Positions 41,084 to 50,149 are shown, counted from the stretch's first letter. The stretch: DNA of 64,000 nucleotides from Aedoeadaptatus acetigenes (GCF_025566985.1 NZ_JAOQJD010000003.1:1-64000), one strand, 5' to 3'. Numbers and translations are program-made. The notes: a model not told the origin generated them from the letters alone.

Positions 41084-43813
41084 TTATTTCATATCTTTTT
41101 TATCAATGGTGTACAACACTTGGGCGGCTTGGGCGCGGGTAAAGCTGCCTTTAGGCACGAAATTTCCGTTTCCGACGCCGGACAAGAGGCCTTGATTGGT
41201 CATTTTTTCGACGGATCCCTTTGCCCAGGATGAAATCGTTGTGCCGTCATTAAACTGAGCTTTGTTTGTCGAAGGATAGGTTTTTTTCTGATCGGCGAGG
41301 AATTTATCCAAAATCACGGCCATTTCTTCCCGCGTAATGGTGCGGTTCGGTTCAAACTTTCCGAAGCCCGTGCCTTTTACAATGCCTTTGGACTCCGCCC
41401 AAGCCACATAAGGGGCGTAGTAGGCATCGGCTTTGACATCGCGAAAGGCCGTCGACGCACCGGAGGAGGTGATACCGGCTTTTCTTCCGAGAATCGTCAC
41501 AAATTCCGCGCGGGTTATAGCCCGGTTCGGCGCGAAGCGGGAATTCCCCTCTCCCTTGAAGTAGCCGCGGGCCACACTGTGAGCGATGGCGTCCACTGCC
41601 CAGTGATCGGCGCCCACATCGTTAAAGCGCTTCAAGATCGCGCTTCGCTCCGCCTCCTCTTGCACCTTGAGGGATTCTTTTTTCTTGTCTTCAGCGGATT
41701 TCTGTTCTTCTTTTTTCTTGTCTTCCGTTTTCTTCTCTTCTGTTTGCTTTTCAGGCGTCTTCACTTCACCGTCGATGCGGCGCGTTTCCCTTGCGCTGTT
41801 CCAGTCAAATTGCAGGTAAGCGTCTTGTTCGCCGGCTCCGGGCTTGCCCCCTTGCAGCTCGTCCATAATATCCACCCAAAGGGCAATTTTTTGGGATTGG
41901 ACTTTCTCCCGTAAAGTGAAGGACCACAGGCCGTCGCCGTGATAAGAGGCTCGGCGTTTCGCGCCGCCGTCATAATAGAAGAGATTGGTCAGACGACCTT
42001 CCATATTGTTCATCTTCAAGGGTTTAAATTGAACATAATAGGTGTAGCGCCCGTTGTAGGCATCCACCGTGGCAGAGGTGCTCAGGGCCGAGGCGGCCAT
42101 GGACTTTCCGCCGCCCACTCGCATCATTGTCACGGGAAGCTCGTAGCGCAGAGTTTGATCCTTTTTCGTATCGTCTTTTTTGTCGAGAGGCTTTTCATCC
42201 TTCGGCTTGTCTTTATTTTCATCCTTGGGCTTGGTCTCGTTGCCGTCTTTCGGCTTTTCTTTATTTCCATCTTCGGGCTTGGTTTCGTTGCCGTCCTTCG
42301 GCTTATCTTTATTTCCATCTTCGGGCTTGGTCTCGTTGCCGTCTTTCGGCTTGTCTTTATTTCCATCTTCGGGTTTGGTCTCGTTGCCGTCTTCCGGCTT
42401 CTCGGGCGTTTGTCCTTCCCCGCCCGGTTTCTTATCGCCGTCTTCCGGTTTGTCTTCTTCAATGCCGGAAAAATCGAATTTCAAACAGGCGTCTTGTTCG
42501 CCTTTGCCGGGGCCGCCTGCTAACTCGTCCATGATATCCACCCAAATGGCGATCTTTTGCGATTCCGCTTTCTCATTCAGTGTGAAAGACCACAGGCCGT
42601 CGCCATGGTTCGTCGCTTGGCGCTTTTCCGTGCCGTCGTAGTAGAAGAGATTGGTCAGGTGACCTTCCATGCCCATCGTCTTCATGGGAATGAATTGAAC
42701 GTAGTAGGTGTAGCTGCCATTGGCGATTTCCACCTTCGCCGTCTTATTTATCGCCGACGCGGCCATGGATTTTCCGCCGTCGACTTTTACTAATTTCACG
42801 GGGAGTTCGTAGCTTCGGGATTGATCGTTATTTTTGTCTTGAGGCTTGTCCGGGGTCTTACCGCTCTCCTCGGGCGTTTGTCCTTCCCCGCCCGGTTTCT
42901 TTTCGCCATTGCTTTCATTCGCGCCGGAAAAATCAAAAGTCAGATAAGCGTCTTGTTTTTTCTTTTGACCATCTATATCGACCCATACGTGAACCTTTTG
43001 CCGTTCGACTTTTCCTTTCGTCGCAAAGGACCATCGGTGGCCGCCGTAGTTGTTCGCTTGTTTTTGAACGCCGGCTTCATCATAATAGAAAAGGTTTTCG
43101 AGATAGCCCTCTTCGTCGTCGGTTTCAAAGTACCTGAACTGAAGGGTGTAGGTGTAATCCTCGCCGTCGACATCGACCGTCGCCGTCGGATCCAAAATAT
43201 CCCCTTCTATCAAAGGCGTTCCGTCTTCTTTCGTCAGTTTCACGGGAACTTGATGCGTAGCCTTTTCATTCATCTCAGGCTTCTTATCGCCTTCATCGTT
43301 CGCGCCTTCTGTCGGCCAAGCAACTTTTAACACCGCGCTCTTTTTCCCCGGCACGCCCATAATTCTTACATTGAAACCAAGAGCGATGCGATCCGCTTTT
43401 TGATCCAGGGTAATGGACCACACGCCGTCAGATACGGGGGTTGCCTTTTTCTCTTCCCCGTCCGCTGTGTAAAAGAGCTCCAGAATGACGCCGGCTCCGT
43501 TCATCATGGGCTGCGTTTTTATCGTGTAGGTGAACTTTCCCTTTTCTTCGACCACTTTCCCTTGAGAAATAATGGCCTTATTTGCCATGGACTTTTCGTT
43601 TTCGTTCTCTTCTTTAACCAATCGGTAGGTGACGTCGTAGGTTTTGGCTTCATTTGCCGACAGACTATTTTCCGATAAAGGCCTTGTCTGCGCTACTTCC
43701 CTTGCGACCGTCGGCGCACCGTAAGCCTGAACTTGAGTCGAAAAAATGGGCTGAGCCACGGCAGGGAGCACCATTAATGCCGCCAAGGCTAAACTCGTCT
43801 TTTGTTTTTTCAT
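41084..43813 (-). CDS. S-layer-anchored protein with four NEAT domains
   Basis: The 909-residue protein has a signal peptide (about 1-30), NEAT domains at about 57-166, 186-294, 333-450 and 555-677, a charged repeat linker (about 460-550), a Lys/Glu-rich segment (about 680-720) and three SLH domains (about 730-909) for S-layer anchoring. Domains 1, 3 and 4 have the SMAxxA heme helix and a methionine in the late strand (IMG or VDIMDEL). Domain 2 lacks both and may not bind heme. The ATG at 43813 follows AAGGAGG and overlaps the flavodoxin stop (ATGA). It should store heme at the surface or relay it. Confidence 0.9.
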   Translation of the reverse strand: MKKQKTSLALAALMVLPAVAQPIFSTQVQAYGAPTVAREVAQTRPLSENSLSANEAKTYDVTYRLVKEENENEKSMANKAIISQGKVVEEKGKFTYTIKTQPMMNGAGVILELFYTADGEEKKATPVSDGVWSITLDQKADRIALGFNVRIMGVPGKKSAVLKVAWPTEGANDEGDKKPEMNEKATHQVPVKLTKEDGTPLIEGDILDPTATVDVDGEDYTYTLQFRYFETDDEEGYLENLFYYDEAGVQKQANNYGGHRWSFATKGKVERQKVHVWVDIDGQKKKQDAYLTFDFSGANESNGEKKPGGEGQTPEESGKTPDKPQDKNNDQSRSYELPVKLVKVDGGKSMAASAINKTAKVEIANGSYTYYVQFIPMKTMGMEGHLTNLFYYDGTEKRQATNHGDGLWSFTLNEKAESQKIAIWVDIMDELAGGPGKGEQDACLKFDFSGIEEDKPEDGDKKPGGEGQTPEKPEDGNETKPEDGNKDKPKDGNETKPEDGNKDKPKDGNETKPEDGNKEKPKDGNETKPKDENKDKPKDEKPLDKKDDTKKDQTLRYELPVTMMRVGGGKSMAASALSTSATVDAYNGRYTYYVQFKPLKMNNMEGRLTNLFYYDGGAKRRASYHGDGLWSFTLREKVQSQKIALWVDIMDELQGGKPGAGEQDAYLQFDWNSARETRRIDGEVKTPEKQTEEKKTEDKKKEEQKSAEDKKKESLKVQEEAERSAILKRFNDVGADHWAVDAIAHSVARGYFKGEGNSRFAPNRAITRAEFVTILGRKAGITSSGASTAFRDVKADAYYAPYVAWAESKGIVKGTGFGKFEPNRTITREEMAVILDKFLADQKKTYPSTNKAQFNDGTTISSWAKGSVEKMTNQGLLSGVGNGNFVPKGSFTRAQAAQVLYTIDKKDMK
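42212..42403 (-). repeat. 48-bp tandem repeats coding for a charged linker
   Basis: Four near-identical 48-bp units, each coding for 16 residues of the type DGNETKPEDGNKDKPK, between the third and fourth NEAT domains. The copy number is likely to vary between strains. Confidence 0.85.
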
Positions 43814-44325
43814 CGAATTCCTCCTTTTTCCAATTGTTCTGTGAAATACATTGCCGCTTCCTTCAGCTCCTCTTCCGTCGCCTCTCTGGATTTTTCGGAA
43901 GCCTCTTTCATTTGCTCCCTGGCATCCTTCGGCACAAAGACGAGCAGATCGATGCGGGCCGCCAATTTTTCGTCCACTTTTCCGGGACATAAGTAGGTGC
44001 CTAAGCTTTCTTTCTTGTGATCGAATAGGCATTTTTTAAGGCCCTCCATGGCCCGTTTTCCGTGCTCGGAATCGGGCATGGCGCCCATGGTTAAAAAGAG
44101 CCCGAGTTTTTTCGGCGCCCCTTCCAGGGCGTTCATCACCGCCTTGTCGGGCATGGCCCGGTCGCACCAGCCGCCGAGAAGGCCGTAATCGTAGATCGCC
44201 AGATCCGGTTTGTCCTTCAGATCCAAAAGGGTCATGTCCCGATTCTCCTTCAGCGCGTCGTACAAGTACTGTGCCATACGCTTTGTGTTTCCCGTCTTCG
44301 ACGAGTAGGCTATAAATCCTTTCAT
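43810..44325 (-). CDS. Flavodoxin-family protein in the heme operon
   Basis: The 171-residue protein begins with the FMN phosphate loop YSSKTGNTKRMA, has the LLGGWCDRAMPD flavin loop and MGAMPDSEHG segment, and ends in a helical tail. Flavodoxins donate electrons at low potential. Between the heme importer ATPase and a NEAT gene, translationally tied to both, it could donate electrons to reductive heme release or anaerobic heme breakdown. No partner enzyme such as a radical-SAM heme lyase is in the window, so this is inference. Start behind AGGAGG. Confidence 0.85.
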   Translation of the reverse strand: MKGFIAYSSKTGNTKRMAQYLYDALKENRDMTLLDLKDKPDLAIYDYGLLGGWCDRAMPDKAVMNALEGAPKKLGLFLTMGAMPDSEHGKRAMEGLKKCLFDHKKESLGTYLCPGKVDEKLAARIDLLVFVPKDAREQMKEASEKSREATEEELKEAAMYFTEQLEKGGIR

Positions 44326-45093
44326 CTAATCCTCCTTGGGTTTTACAATGGACGCGCCGCCGACCTCGATCAGCTCCAGCTCCGTGCCGTAGAGTTTACT
44401 AATGACGCGGCTGTTCAGCACCTCCTTGGGATCGCCTTGGTAGACGATTTTGCCGTGATACATGCCGATCACTTCATCGGAATAATTAATGGCCTGCATA
44501 ATATCGTGGAGCACCATGACGATGGTGGTGTTGCGCTCTTCGTTGATCTTCTTTACCAGACGCAATATTTCCAACTGGTACTTAATGTCCAAATAGGTGG
44601 TGGGCTCGTCCAGCAGAAGAATATCGGAGCACTGCGCCAAAGCCATGGCGATAAACACCCGCTGCTTCTGCCCGCCGGACAGGGTTCTGATTTCCCTTTG
44701 CCCCAATTCCGTGATGCCGGTCATTTCCATGGCCCGTTCGATTTCTTCCATGTCCTCCGCCGAATACTTCTGCAGGGGCTTTAAGTAGGGATTTCTGCCG
44801 TAGGAAACGTAGTCTTTCACCTTTAAATCGCCGATGATGCGATTTTGTTGATGCACGATGCCAAGCTCGCGGGCGTAGTCTTTCGGCGGATAGGAGAAAA
44901 TATCTTTTCCGTGCAAAAGCACCCGACCGCGGCTCGGCTTCATTTGGCGGCTCATAATTTTTAAAAGAGTGGATTTTCCCGAGCCGTTGGCGCCCATAAG
45001 GGTGGTAATGGCGCCGGGTGTCACTTTTAAATTGAGCTTGTTTAAAATCAAATGGCCCTTGGTATAGGCGTAGCTTAGGTTTTTAATCTCCAT
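44326..45093 (-). CDS. Heme/iron ABC importer ATPase (HtsC/FhuC type)
   Basis: The 255-residue FecE-type ATPase has Walker A MGANGSGKST, signature LSGGQKQRVFIAMALAQ, Walker B ILLLDEPTTYLD and the switch histidine VLHDIMQ. It powers the permease encoded just before it, whose end it overlaps by 11 bp. The gene context with NEAT and Shp-like proteins points to heme as substrate, though siderophore importers use the same ATPase type. GGGAGG is the ribosome site. Confidence 0.93.
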   Translation of the reverse strand: MEIKNLSYAYTKGHLILNKLNLKVTPGAITTLMGANGSGKSTLLKIMSRQMKPSRGRVLLHGKDIFSYPPKDYARELGIVHQQNRIIGDLKVKDYVSYGRNPYLKPLQKYSAEDMEEIERAMEMTGITELGQREIRTLSGGQKQRVFIAMALAQCSDILLLDEPTTYLDIKYQLEILRLVKKINEERNTTIVMVLHDIMQAINYSDEVIGMYHGKIVYQGDPKEVLNSRVISKLYGTELELIEVGGASIVKPKED

Positions 45094-46099
45094 AGTTTTC
45101 GCCTCCCAGCTTCAACAATGCGATAAAGAAGGGCCCGCCGAAGACGGCCATAATCACCGCAGCCGGTATTTCGTAGGGGTAGGCCGCGATGCGCCCCACT
45201 GTGTCCGACAGAAGCAAGACCAAACTGCCGAGGAGCATATTGAAGGGCAGTAGGTATTTGTGATCGCCCCCGACGAGGACTCGGCCGATGTGGGGCACGA
45301 TGAGGCCCAAAAAGCCGATGACCCCCGCCACCGCCGTGGTGACCGACGCCAAAATAATGGCGATGAGGGCCACGATAAAGCGGTCGCGATCCACACGCAC
45401 GCCCAGGGCCCGGGCGGTCTTATCTTCCAGGCTCAATAAATTCAGGGAGCGAATGGTAAACAGCGCCGCCACCAAAAAGACAATGACGTAGAGGCAGAGA
45501 ATATGCACGTCGCTCCAGGTTTTTTGCGCCACATTCCCTTCGATAATGGCCTGGGTGGCGCTTAAATTTCGACCCATGACGGATTTTATGCCTTCGCCGA
45601 TGCCGATGAAGGTCATGTTCAGGGCCACGCCCACGAGAATTAATCGCGTGGGCCGCACGCCGCCGTCCCATGCCAGGGTGTAGATCAAAAAGTAGGCGAA
45701 AAGACCGCCGGCGATGGAGAATAGGGGCGAGAAGCCCATAAGGGCAGGCGATAAGGCGAGCACCATGGAATTCACGAAGTTTGCCGCCGCGGAAATGCCG
45801 ATAATCCCGGGATCCGTTAAGGGGTTTTTCATCACCGCCTGCAAAAGGGTCCCCGATGTGGCCAGGGCCGCACCGGCCAACATAGCGATAAACACCCGCG
45901 GGAAGCGCAAATCGTAAATCCGCGCCACATCCCCGTCGTAGGAGACGAACAGCCCCCGCAGAATTTGACCCACGCCTAATTTTAAAGAGCCTGCCGTCAG
46001 GGAGAAGAAAAAGGCCACGACCAGGAGGACGGCGACAGCGGCGAAGGAAATCCATCGCCTGCGTACTTTTTGTTTTAATTCGTCAATTCCCTTGTCCAT
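45083..46099 (-). CDS. Heme/iron ABC importer permease (FecCD family)
   Basis: The 338-residue permease has about ten helices and FecCD motifs (FPRVFIAMLAGAALATSGTLLQAVMKNPLTDPGIIGISAAA, GFLGLIVPHIGRVLVGGDHKYLLPF). The GxxR-type cytoplasmic loop that contacts the ATPase is present. It overlaps the binding-protein gene by 17 bp. As a homodimer it should form the membrane channel. Substrate by context: heme. Confidence 0.94.
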   Translation of the reverse strand: MDKGIDELKQKVRRRWISFAAVAVLLVVAFFFSLTAGSLKLGVGQILRGLFVSYDGDVARIYDLRFPRVFIAMLAGAALATSGTLLQAVMKNPLTDPGIIGISAAANFVNSMVLALSPALMGFSPLFSIAGGLFAYFLIYTLAWDGGVRPTRLILVGVALNMTFIGIGEGIKSVMGRNLSATQAIIEGNVAQKTWSDVHILCLYVIVFLVAALFTIRSLNLLSLEDKTARALGVRVDRDRFIVALIAIILASVTTAVAGVIGFLGLIVPHIGRVLVGGDHKYLLPFNMLLGSLVLLLSDTVGRIAAYPYEIPAAVIMAVFGGPFFIALLKLGGENYGD

Positions 46100-46967
46100 A
46101 GAACACCTTTTCTAAATCTCCCAGCGCCTCTTTGTAGGAAAAATTGGCGCTCATACCAAATAGCTTCGTGTTAAGGTCAAACACCTTGTCCTCCTTTACG
46201 GCGCGGAAGTGTTTCCACACATCGTTGGTTTTAAATTCGTCTTGAAACATTTCGTGCACCTTCTCGGGCATGGCGTGGGCCGTTCGGAGGATGATGTCCG
46301 GATCTTTTTCCAACATATCTTCCGTGTTCACCGTTAAAAACTGCTGATCCTCATCGGGATAGACATTTTCGCCCCCGGCCAGCTTGACCAAGCTGCCCAC
46401 ATAGGATTTGTCCGTCGCCACCACATAGGATCCGGGAAGGCCCATGAGGATCAAGACGCGGGGGGCGGGCCCTTTGTTTCGCGATTTGAAATCCTTCATG
46501 AAGTCTTCGTAATCTTTTACGAGAACCTCCGCTTCTTTTTCTCGATTTAAAAGACGGCCCAAGTCCTCGATGGAGCGATACATCCCCGGCACATTGGATA
46601 AATTCACGAAGCCGAAGTGGATGCCCGCCGCCTGATACTTTGGCAAGAGGTCGGGCATGAGGCTCGCCGGGGAAAAAACGTAGTCCGGATTCATGGAGGA
46701 AATTTTTTCCATATCCGGGCTCATGGCCATGCCGATGGTGGGAAGGTTTTTGTAACGCTCCGGCGGCGGTTGCAATTGCGATTCCGCAATGGCGACGAGG
46801 TCCACATCCAGCTTGTCCATGATGTCGGCACAAGCCGCCGATGTGGTGATGATGCGGGCGTGATCGCCGTCGATTCGCTTTTGTTGCTTTTCTTTTTGGT
46901 TCACGCAGCCGGTAAGCAGAACGAGGATGAAAGCGATGCTAAAAATCTTCAAAACTGAAGTCTTCAT
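46083..46967 (-). CDS. Heme/iron-binding lipoprotein of the ABC importer (HtsA/SiaA type)
   Basis: About 294 residues with a lipoprotein signal (FILVLLTGC, lipobox LTGC) and the class III binding-protein fold (ITTSAACADIMDKLDVDLVAIA, MSSMNPDYVFSPASLMPDLLPKYQAAG region, LKGG-type KLAGGENVYPDEDQQ). The ATG at 46967 is preferred: GAGGAAG lies 8 bp upstream, while the ATG two codons earlier is too close. The start lies inside the preceding gene by about 29 bp. It should receive heme from the Shp-like protein, as HtsA does in streptococci. Confidence 0.88.
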   Translation of the reverse strand: MKTSVLKIFSIAFILVLLTGCVNQKEKQQKRIDGDHARIITTSAACADIMDKLDVDLVAIAESQLQPPPERYKNLPTIGMAMSPDMEKISSMNPDYVFSPASLMPDLLPKYQAAGIHFGFVNLSNVPGMYRSIEDLGRLLNREKEAEVLVKDYEDFMKDFKSRNKGPAPRVLILMGLPGSYVVATDKSYVGSLVKLAGGENVYPDEDQQFLTVNTEDMLEKDPDIILRTAHAMPEKVHEMFQDEFKTNDVWKHFRAVKEDKVFDLNTKLFGMSANFSYKEALGDLEKVFYGQGN

Positions 46968-47913
46968 CGTCATCTTCCTCTCTTAATTCATTGAGCAGGC
47001 GCTTTTTCTGTGCCAAAACATAGAACACACAGCCAGCCGACAGGGCGCCGCAGGTCACAAAGACCAAAATCGCCATCATGGATGCGAAAACAATTCGCGT
47101 CACAGGCCCCCAAGGGGCTTTTTTCTTCGGCGCTTCGGTTTTGTCGCCTTTGGCAGCTTCGCCGTTTTCAAGGGATTGTATCTCCGGCGAATCTTCCGTT
47201 AACAGCCCGTGTTCGTAACCGATGTCGCTTTCCGTATCGCCAAGGCCCGAGGCGCCGCCGTGGGTTGGGGCAGCTTTTTCGGAACCGGATGCCTCTGCCG
47301 TCGGACTTTTTGCCACAGGGGACGGGCTTTGGGCCGCCGCAGCAGCCGGAGATGCGCCGTCGACTTTCGCTTTGGCGCCGACTGCACTTTTTGCCGGTGG
47401 CGATTGTTCCGTTGGGGGCTTTTGGGCCGCGCCTTGCGACAAGACGAAATCCGTATTCCCCGGCGTCCTATTTCCCATGTCGCCGTAAAAAACCACTTCC
47501 CGCCCCATGGCGTCGATAAACAAACTTAGGCGAATCACACAATCCTTCGCCGGCAGCTGAAAGCGAAAATCTTTCCACTCCCCGCCGCCTTGAGGCGAGT
47601 CGTAAGACACATTGCTGAATCCGCTCGCGCCGCGTTTTTGCGCGGCAATGCTTACTTTAGACACATTGTCCATCATGTGGAGGCGAATGGTTAAAAGGTG
47701 TTTTTCGCCCACTTCCTCGTAAAGGGCTTGTGGGTCAAGTACGCCCTCCGCCATGCCTTGACCGATGCCTTCGTTTTTCCCCGCATCTTCAATGGCCCCG
47801 GTAACCGGGTGGCTGTAAGCGGCATGCATTTCTACAATGGAAGGACTTTCGGCAAAGCCGATGCCCGGAACGAAGAGCAGCAAGGCCAGAAGAAGAGAAA
47901 ATAACTTTTTCAT
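46939..47913 (-). CDS. Shp-like heme-binding membrane protein
   Basis: The 324-residue protein has a signal peptide (1-21), a NEAT-related heme domain (about 24-155), a Pro/Ala-rich spacer (about 160-265), one membrane helix (about 277-300) and an acidic cytoplasmic tail (DDDEDFSFEDF). The heme domain has GMAEGVLD (M54) and FIDAMGREVVFYGDMG (M136, M146), recalling streptococcal Shp, whose heme iron is held by two methionines. Position next to the HtsA-like lipoprotein matches shp-htsA. The gene overlaps both neighbours (4 bp and about 29 bp). Confidence 0.75.
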   Translation of the reverse strand: MKKLFSLLLALLLFVPGIGFAESPSIVEMHAAYSHPVTGAIEDAGKNEGIGQGMAEGVLDPQALYEEVGEKHLLTIRLHMMDNVSKVSIAAQKRGASGFSNVSYDSPQGGGEWKDFRFQLPAKDCVIRLSLFIDAMGREVVFYGDMGNRTPGNTDFVLSQGAAQKPPTEQSPPAKSAVGAKAKVDGASPAAAAAQSPSPVAKSPTAEASGSEKAAPTHGGASGLGDTESDIGYEHGLLTEDSPEIQSLENGEAAKGDKTEAPKKKAPWGPVTRIVFASMMAILVFVTCGALSAGCVFYVLAQKKRLLNELREEDDDEDFSFEDF

Positions 47914-49736
47914 CGGCTCTCCCTCTCTCTTTCCGCTTCATAGATCAATTCGTCCATATACATGCGGTAATACTTTCTCGTCATGTATGCGCCGCCGCCC
48001 AGTGCGGCGAAGATAATCGTCAAACAAAAAATAATCAGACCCGGCCTCTCTTTCTCTTGCATTGCTTCTTCGTTCAGGGGTGCCTTTCGAGTGCTCTCCC
48101 CGGCCACGGCCTCCTCGTCTACATCATAGGCGCCTTCTGCAAAAGCCGGTGCGTCCCCATCCGCCGTTGAATACTCAGGTGTCGACGAACTTGCAGCCGT
48201 GGGCGCACTCGTCGATGTTGCAGGGGGCGGGGCAGTCGATTTTACATGCTTCGGCCCCTGTCCCTTCGGCGGCTTCACGGCCTTCTGCTTTGCCTGTGGC
48301 TTCATCCTCAGGCCACTGCTTGTGACGGGCTTTGAAGGGGTTTTCGCCGTTTTGATGAAGAATGTGCCCAAGCTTTTCGTCGTGAAATGAATGCTTCCCT
48401 CTTTTATTTTTGACGGAAGCTTCTCCCCTTTTTCGTTGTAAATCTCCGCCACGGCCCCTTGAAAGGGAATGGCTGCCGCCACGGGCTTTTGCGGCGAAAG
48501 ATTGGTTCCCAAGGCTTGAACCGAGCCGGTGTAATCTTTCGGAATCCTTTCAACGGGCTTTCGGCAGGCCAGATTGTACGCCTTGGTTCCCGCAGGAAGA
48601 TTGAGCTTTCCGAGTGCGGTTTGAAGGTCACGCCCGTTAAGGGCGTTGGCGTAAAATTCAAATCCTTCGCTAAAGGCGCCCTCAGGCACAGAGAGCACCA
48701 CGCCTTTGTCCGCGTAGCGATGGGCTTGGGCAAAAGAAGGCTTCTTCGGTCCCACCTCCGCCCGATGGGCCAAGGTGTTTTCGTCGGCCTCGATTTTTTT
48801 CACGCTTTGAAAATCCAATTTTAATCGCGCGTTTAAAGGCTCATCTCCCATCGGGGCCACTTTCGGATCCACCTTCAGTCGAATCATGGCCTTCTTTTCC
48901 TCGAGGGGCAGGGCAAAGATTCGCGGACGAGGGAGCGGCTCGTTCTCCGGCTTCAGATCGAAGCAGAGAGGGGCTGCCGCGGAAAATCCCTCGTCGGTTT
49001 CATAAAACACGCGACTCAACGAGGCCTGTATATTCGAAACTTTTAACGTCTTCGTGCCTAAAAACAAGGTTCCTTTTCCGTCTTTAACGAAAAGCTCCGC
49101 CTTCGGATCCAGGGCGCCATTGCCCATGGAAGGCTTATCTTCCGTTTCGTGCCACAGAGCCACATCGAGGGCATACAAACCATCTTCGAAATCAAGTGGC
49201 GCCGACGGGGTCAAAGGGGGCGTGTTTTTATTCGCCGCAGGCTCCGTCTTTTCGCCGCCCTTGTGCGGCCAGTCGATTTTTAAACGGGCCTCCTGCTCGC
49301 CAAAACCCATTTCTCCCATAACCGGCACATAAAACTTCAAGTCGTAAATGGCGCGATTGGGATCCACGGAAAAGGTGACGGTCTTCGGATAAAGCTTGCC
49401 CTTCATCCGCGGATCGCTTCCCTTTTGCGGGTCGTTGTAGCTGTCGTAATCCTTGTAGGAATCCGCCACCTGAACGCCTTGACCCTCTACGGTGACTTCG
49501 CCTAAATAGCCGCGGGTGCCCATAAAGTCTAAGGGCAAAAATTCCAGGGTGAGCAGGCGTTCATTGCCTTTTTCAATCCATTTCGCCTCCGGATTTAACG
49601 CCTTTTGCGCCATGGAAGGGACGTCTTCCGTTTTCTTTAACAGCATCACTTTCACCGTGCTCCCGCTCGCCCATGCACCGCCGGGAATCAGTAAAATGGC
49701 GAGGACAAGCAGAAGTATGAATTTATATCGTTTCAT
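47910..49736 (-). CDS. Membrane-anchored protein with two NEAT domains
   Basis: The 608-residue protein has a signal peptide (1-24), NEAT 1 (about 26-156) with PSMAQKAL (M42) and FYVPVMGEMGFGEQEARL (M140, M143), NEAT 2 (about 187-315) with PSMGNGAL (M204) and VAPMGDE, a beta-rich region (about 345-460), a Pro/Lys and Ser/Thr spacer, and a C-terminal membrane helix (about 570-592). It overlaps the Shp-like gene by 4 bp (ATGA). The anchoring in the membrane rather than the S-layer suggests an intermediate step in heme transfer. RBS AAAGGATGG. Confidence 0.87.
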   Translation of the reverse strand: MKRYKFILLLVLAILLIPGGAWASGSTVKVMLLKKTEDVPSMAQKALNPEAKWIEKGNERLLTLEFLPLDFMGTRGYLGEVTVEGQGVQVADSYKDYDSYNDPQKGSDPRMKGKLYPKTVTFSVDPNRAIYDLKFYVPVMGEMGFGEQEARLKIDWPHKGGEKTEPAANKNTPPLTPSAPLDFEDGLYALDVALWHETEDKPSMGNGALDPKAELFVKDGKGTLFLGTKTLKVSNIQASLSRVFYETDEGFSAAAPLCFDLKPENEPLPRPRIFALPLEEKKAMIRLKVDPKVAPMGDEPLNARLKLDFQSVKKIEADENTLAHRAEVGPKKPSFAQAHRYADKGVVLSVPEGAFSEGFEFYANALNGRDLQTALGKLNLPAGTKAYNLACRKPVERIPKDYTGSVQALGTNLSPQKPVAAAIPFQGAVAEIYNEKGEKLPSKIKEGSIHFTTKSLGTFFIKTAKTPSKPVTSSGLRMKPQAKQKAVKPPKGQGPKHVKSTAPPPATSTSAPTAASSSTPEYSTADGDAPAFAEGAYDVDEEAVAGESTRKAPLNEEAMQEKERPGLIIFCLTIIFAALGGGAYMTRKYYRMYMDELIYEAERERESR

Positions 49737-49755
49737 GTCCCCATCCTTTAAAATC

Positions 49756-50133
49756 CTATTCCTCTGCAGTTGCCGCCGACTGCGTAGGGATGCGCTTCAA
49801 AAAAATGTAGTAGTGAAGCACCAGCACCAGGGCCAGGGCCATGCGGGCGTGTTTCACGGGAATCGCAAAAAAGCAAATGGCCAACAGCAAGGTAATGAGC
49901 GCAAGCACTTTGCACTTCTTCTCCTTCGTCATGCCCTTTCCCTCAAGCAAGGGCTCGACATTTTCTCGATAGAGGGGCAATTCCGTGAGCCATCTGTGAA
50001 ATTTTTCCGAGCCCCGGGCAAAGCACGCCGCCGCCAAAATCAAAAAGGGCGTCGTGGGAAGCACCGGCAGATACACGCCGATGAGGCCGATTCCCGTAAA
50101 GAGAAAGCCCAGAATCATAAATAGTATTTTCAA
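49756..50133 (-). CDS. DUF454 (YbaN-family) small membrane protein
   Basis: About 125 residues with an N-terminal helical hairpin (ILGFLFTGIGLIGVYLPVLPTTPFLILAAACFARGS, the DUF454 hallmark) and two C-terminal helices. The family has no known function, though ybaN-like genes lie near heme or iron genes in several bacteria (general recollection). The start is put at the TTG at 50133 with AAAGGAG upstream; an earlier TTG at 50163 would overlap the regulator. It is the second gene of the regulator-led unit. Confidence 0.78.
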   Translation of the reverse strand: MKILFMILGFLFTGIGLIGVYLPVLPTTPFLILAAACFARGSEKFHRWLTELPLYRENVEPLLEGKGMTKEKKCKVLALITLLLAICFFAIPVKHARMALALVLVLHYYIFLKRIPTQSAATAEE

Positions 50134-50149
50134 CAATCCACTCCTTTCA

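Noticed and set aside
42212..42403. Regular 48-bp repeats that could suggest a CRISPR array
   Set aside because: The repeats are in frame, contiguous without unique spacers, and encode a charged linker in the NEAT protein.
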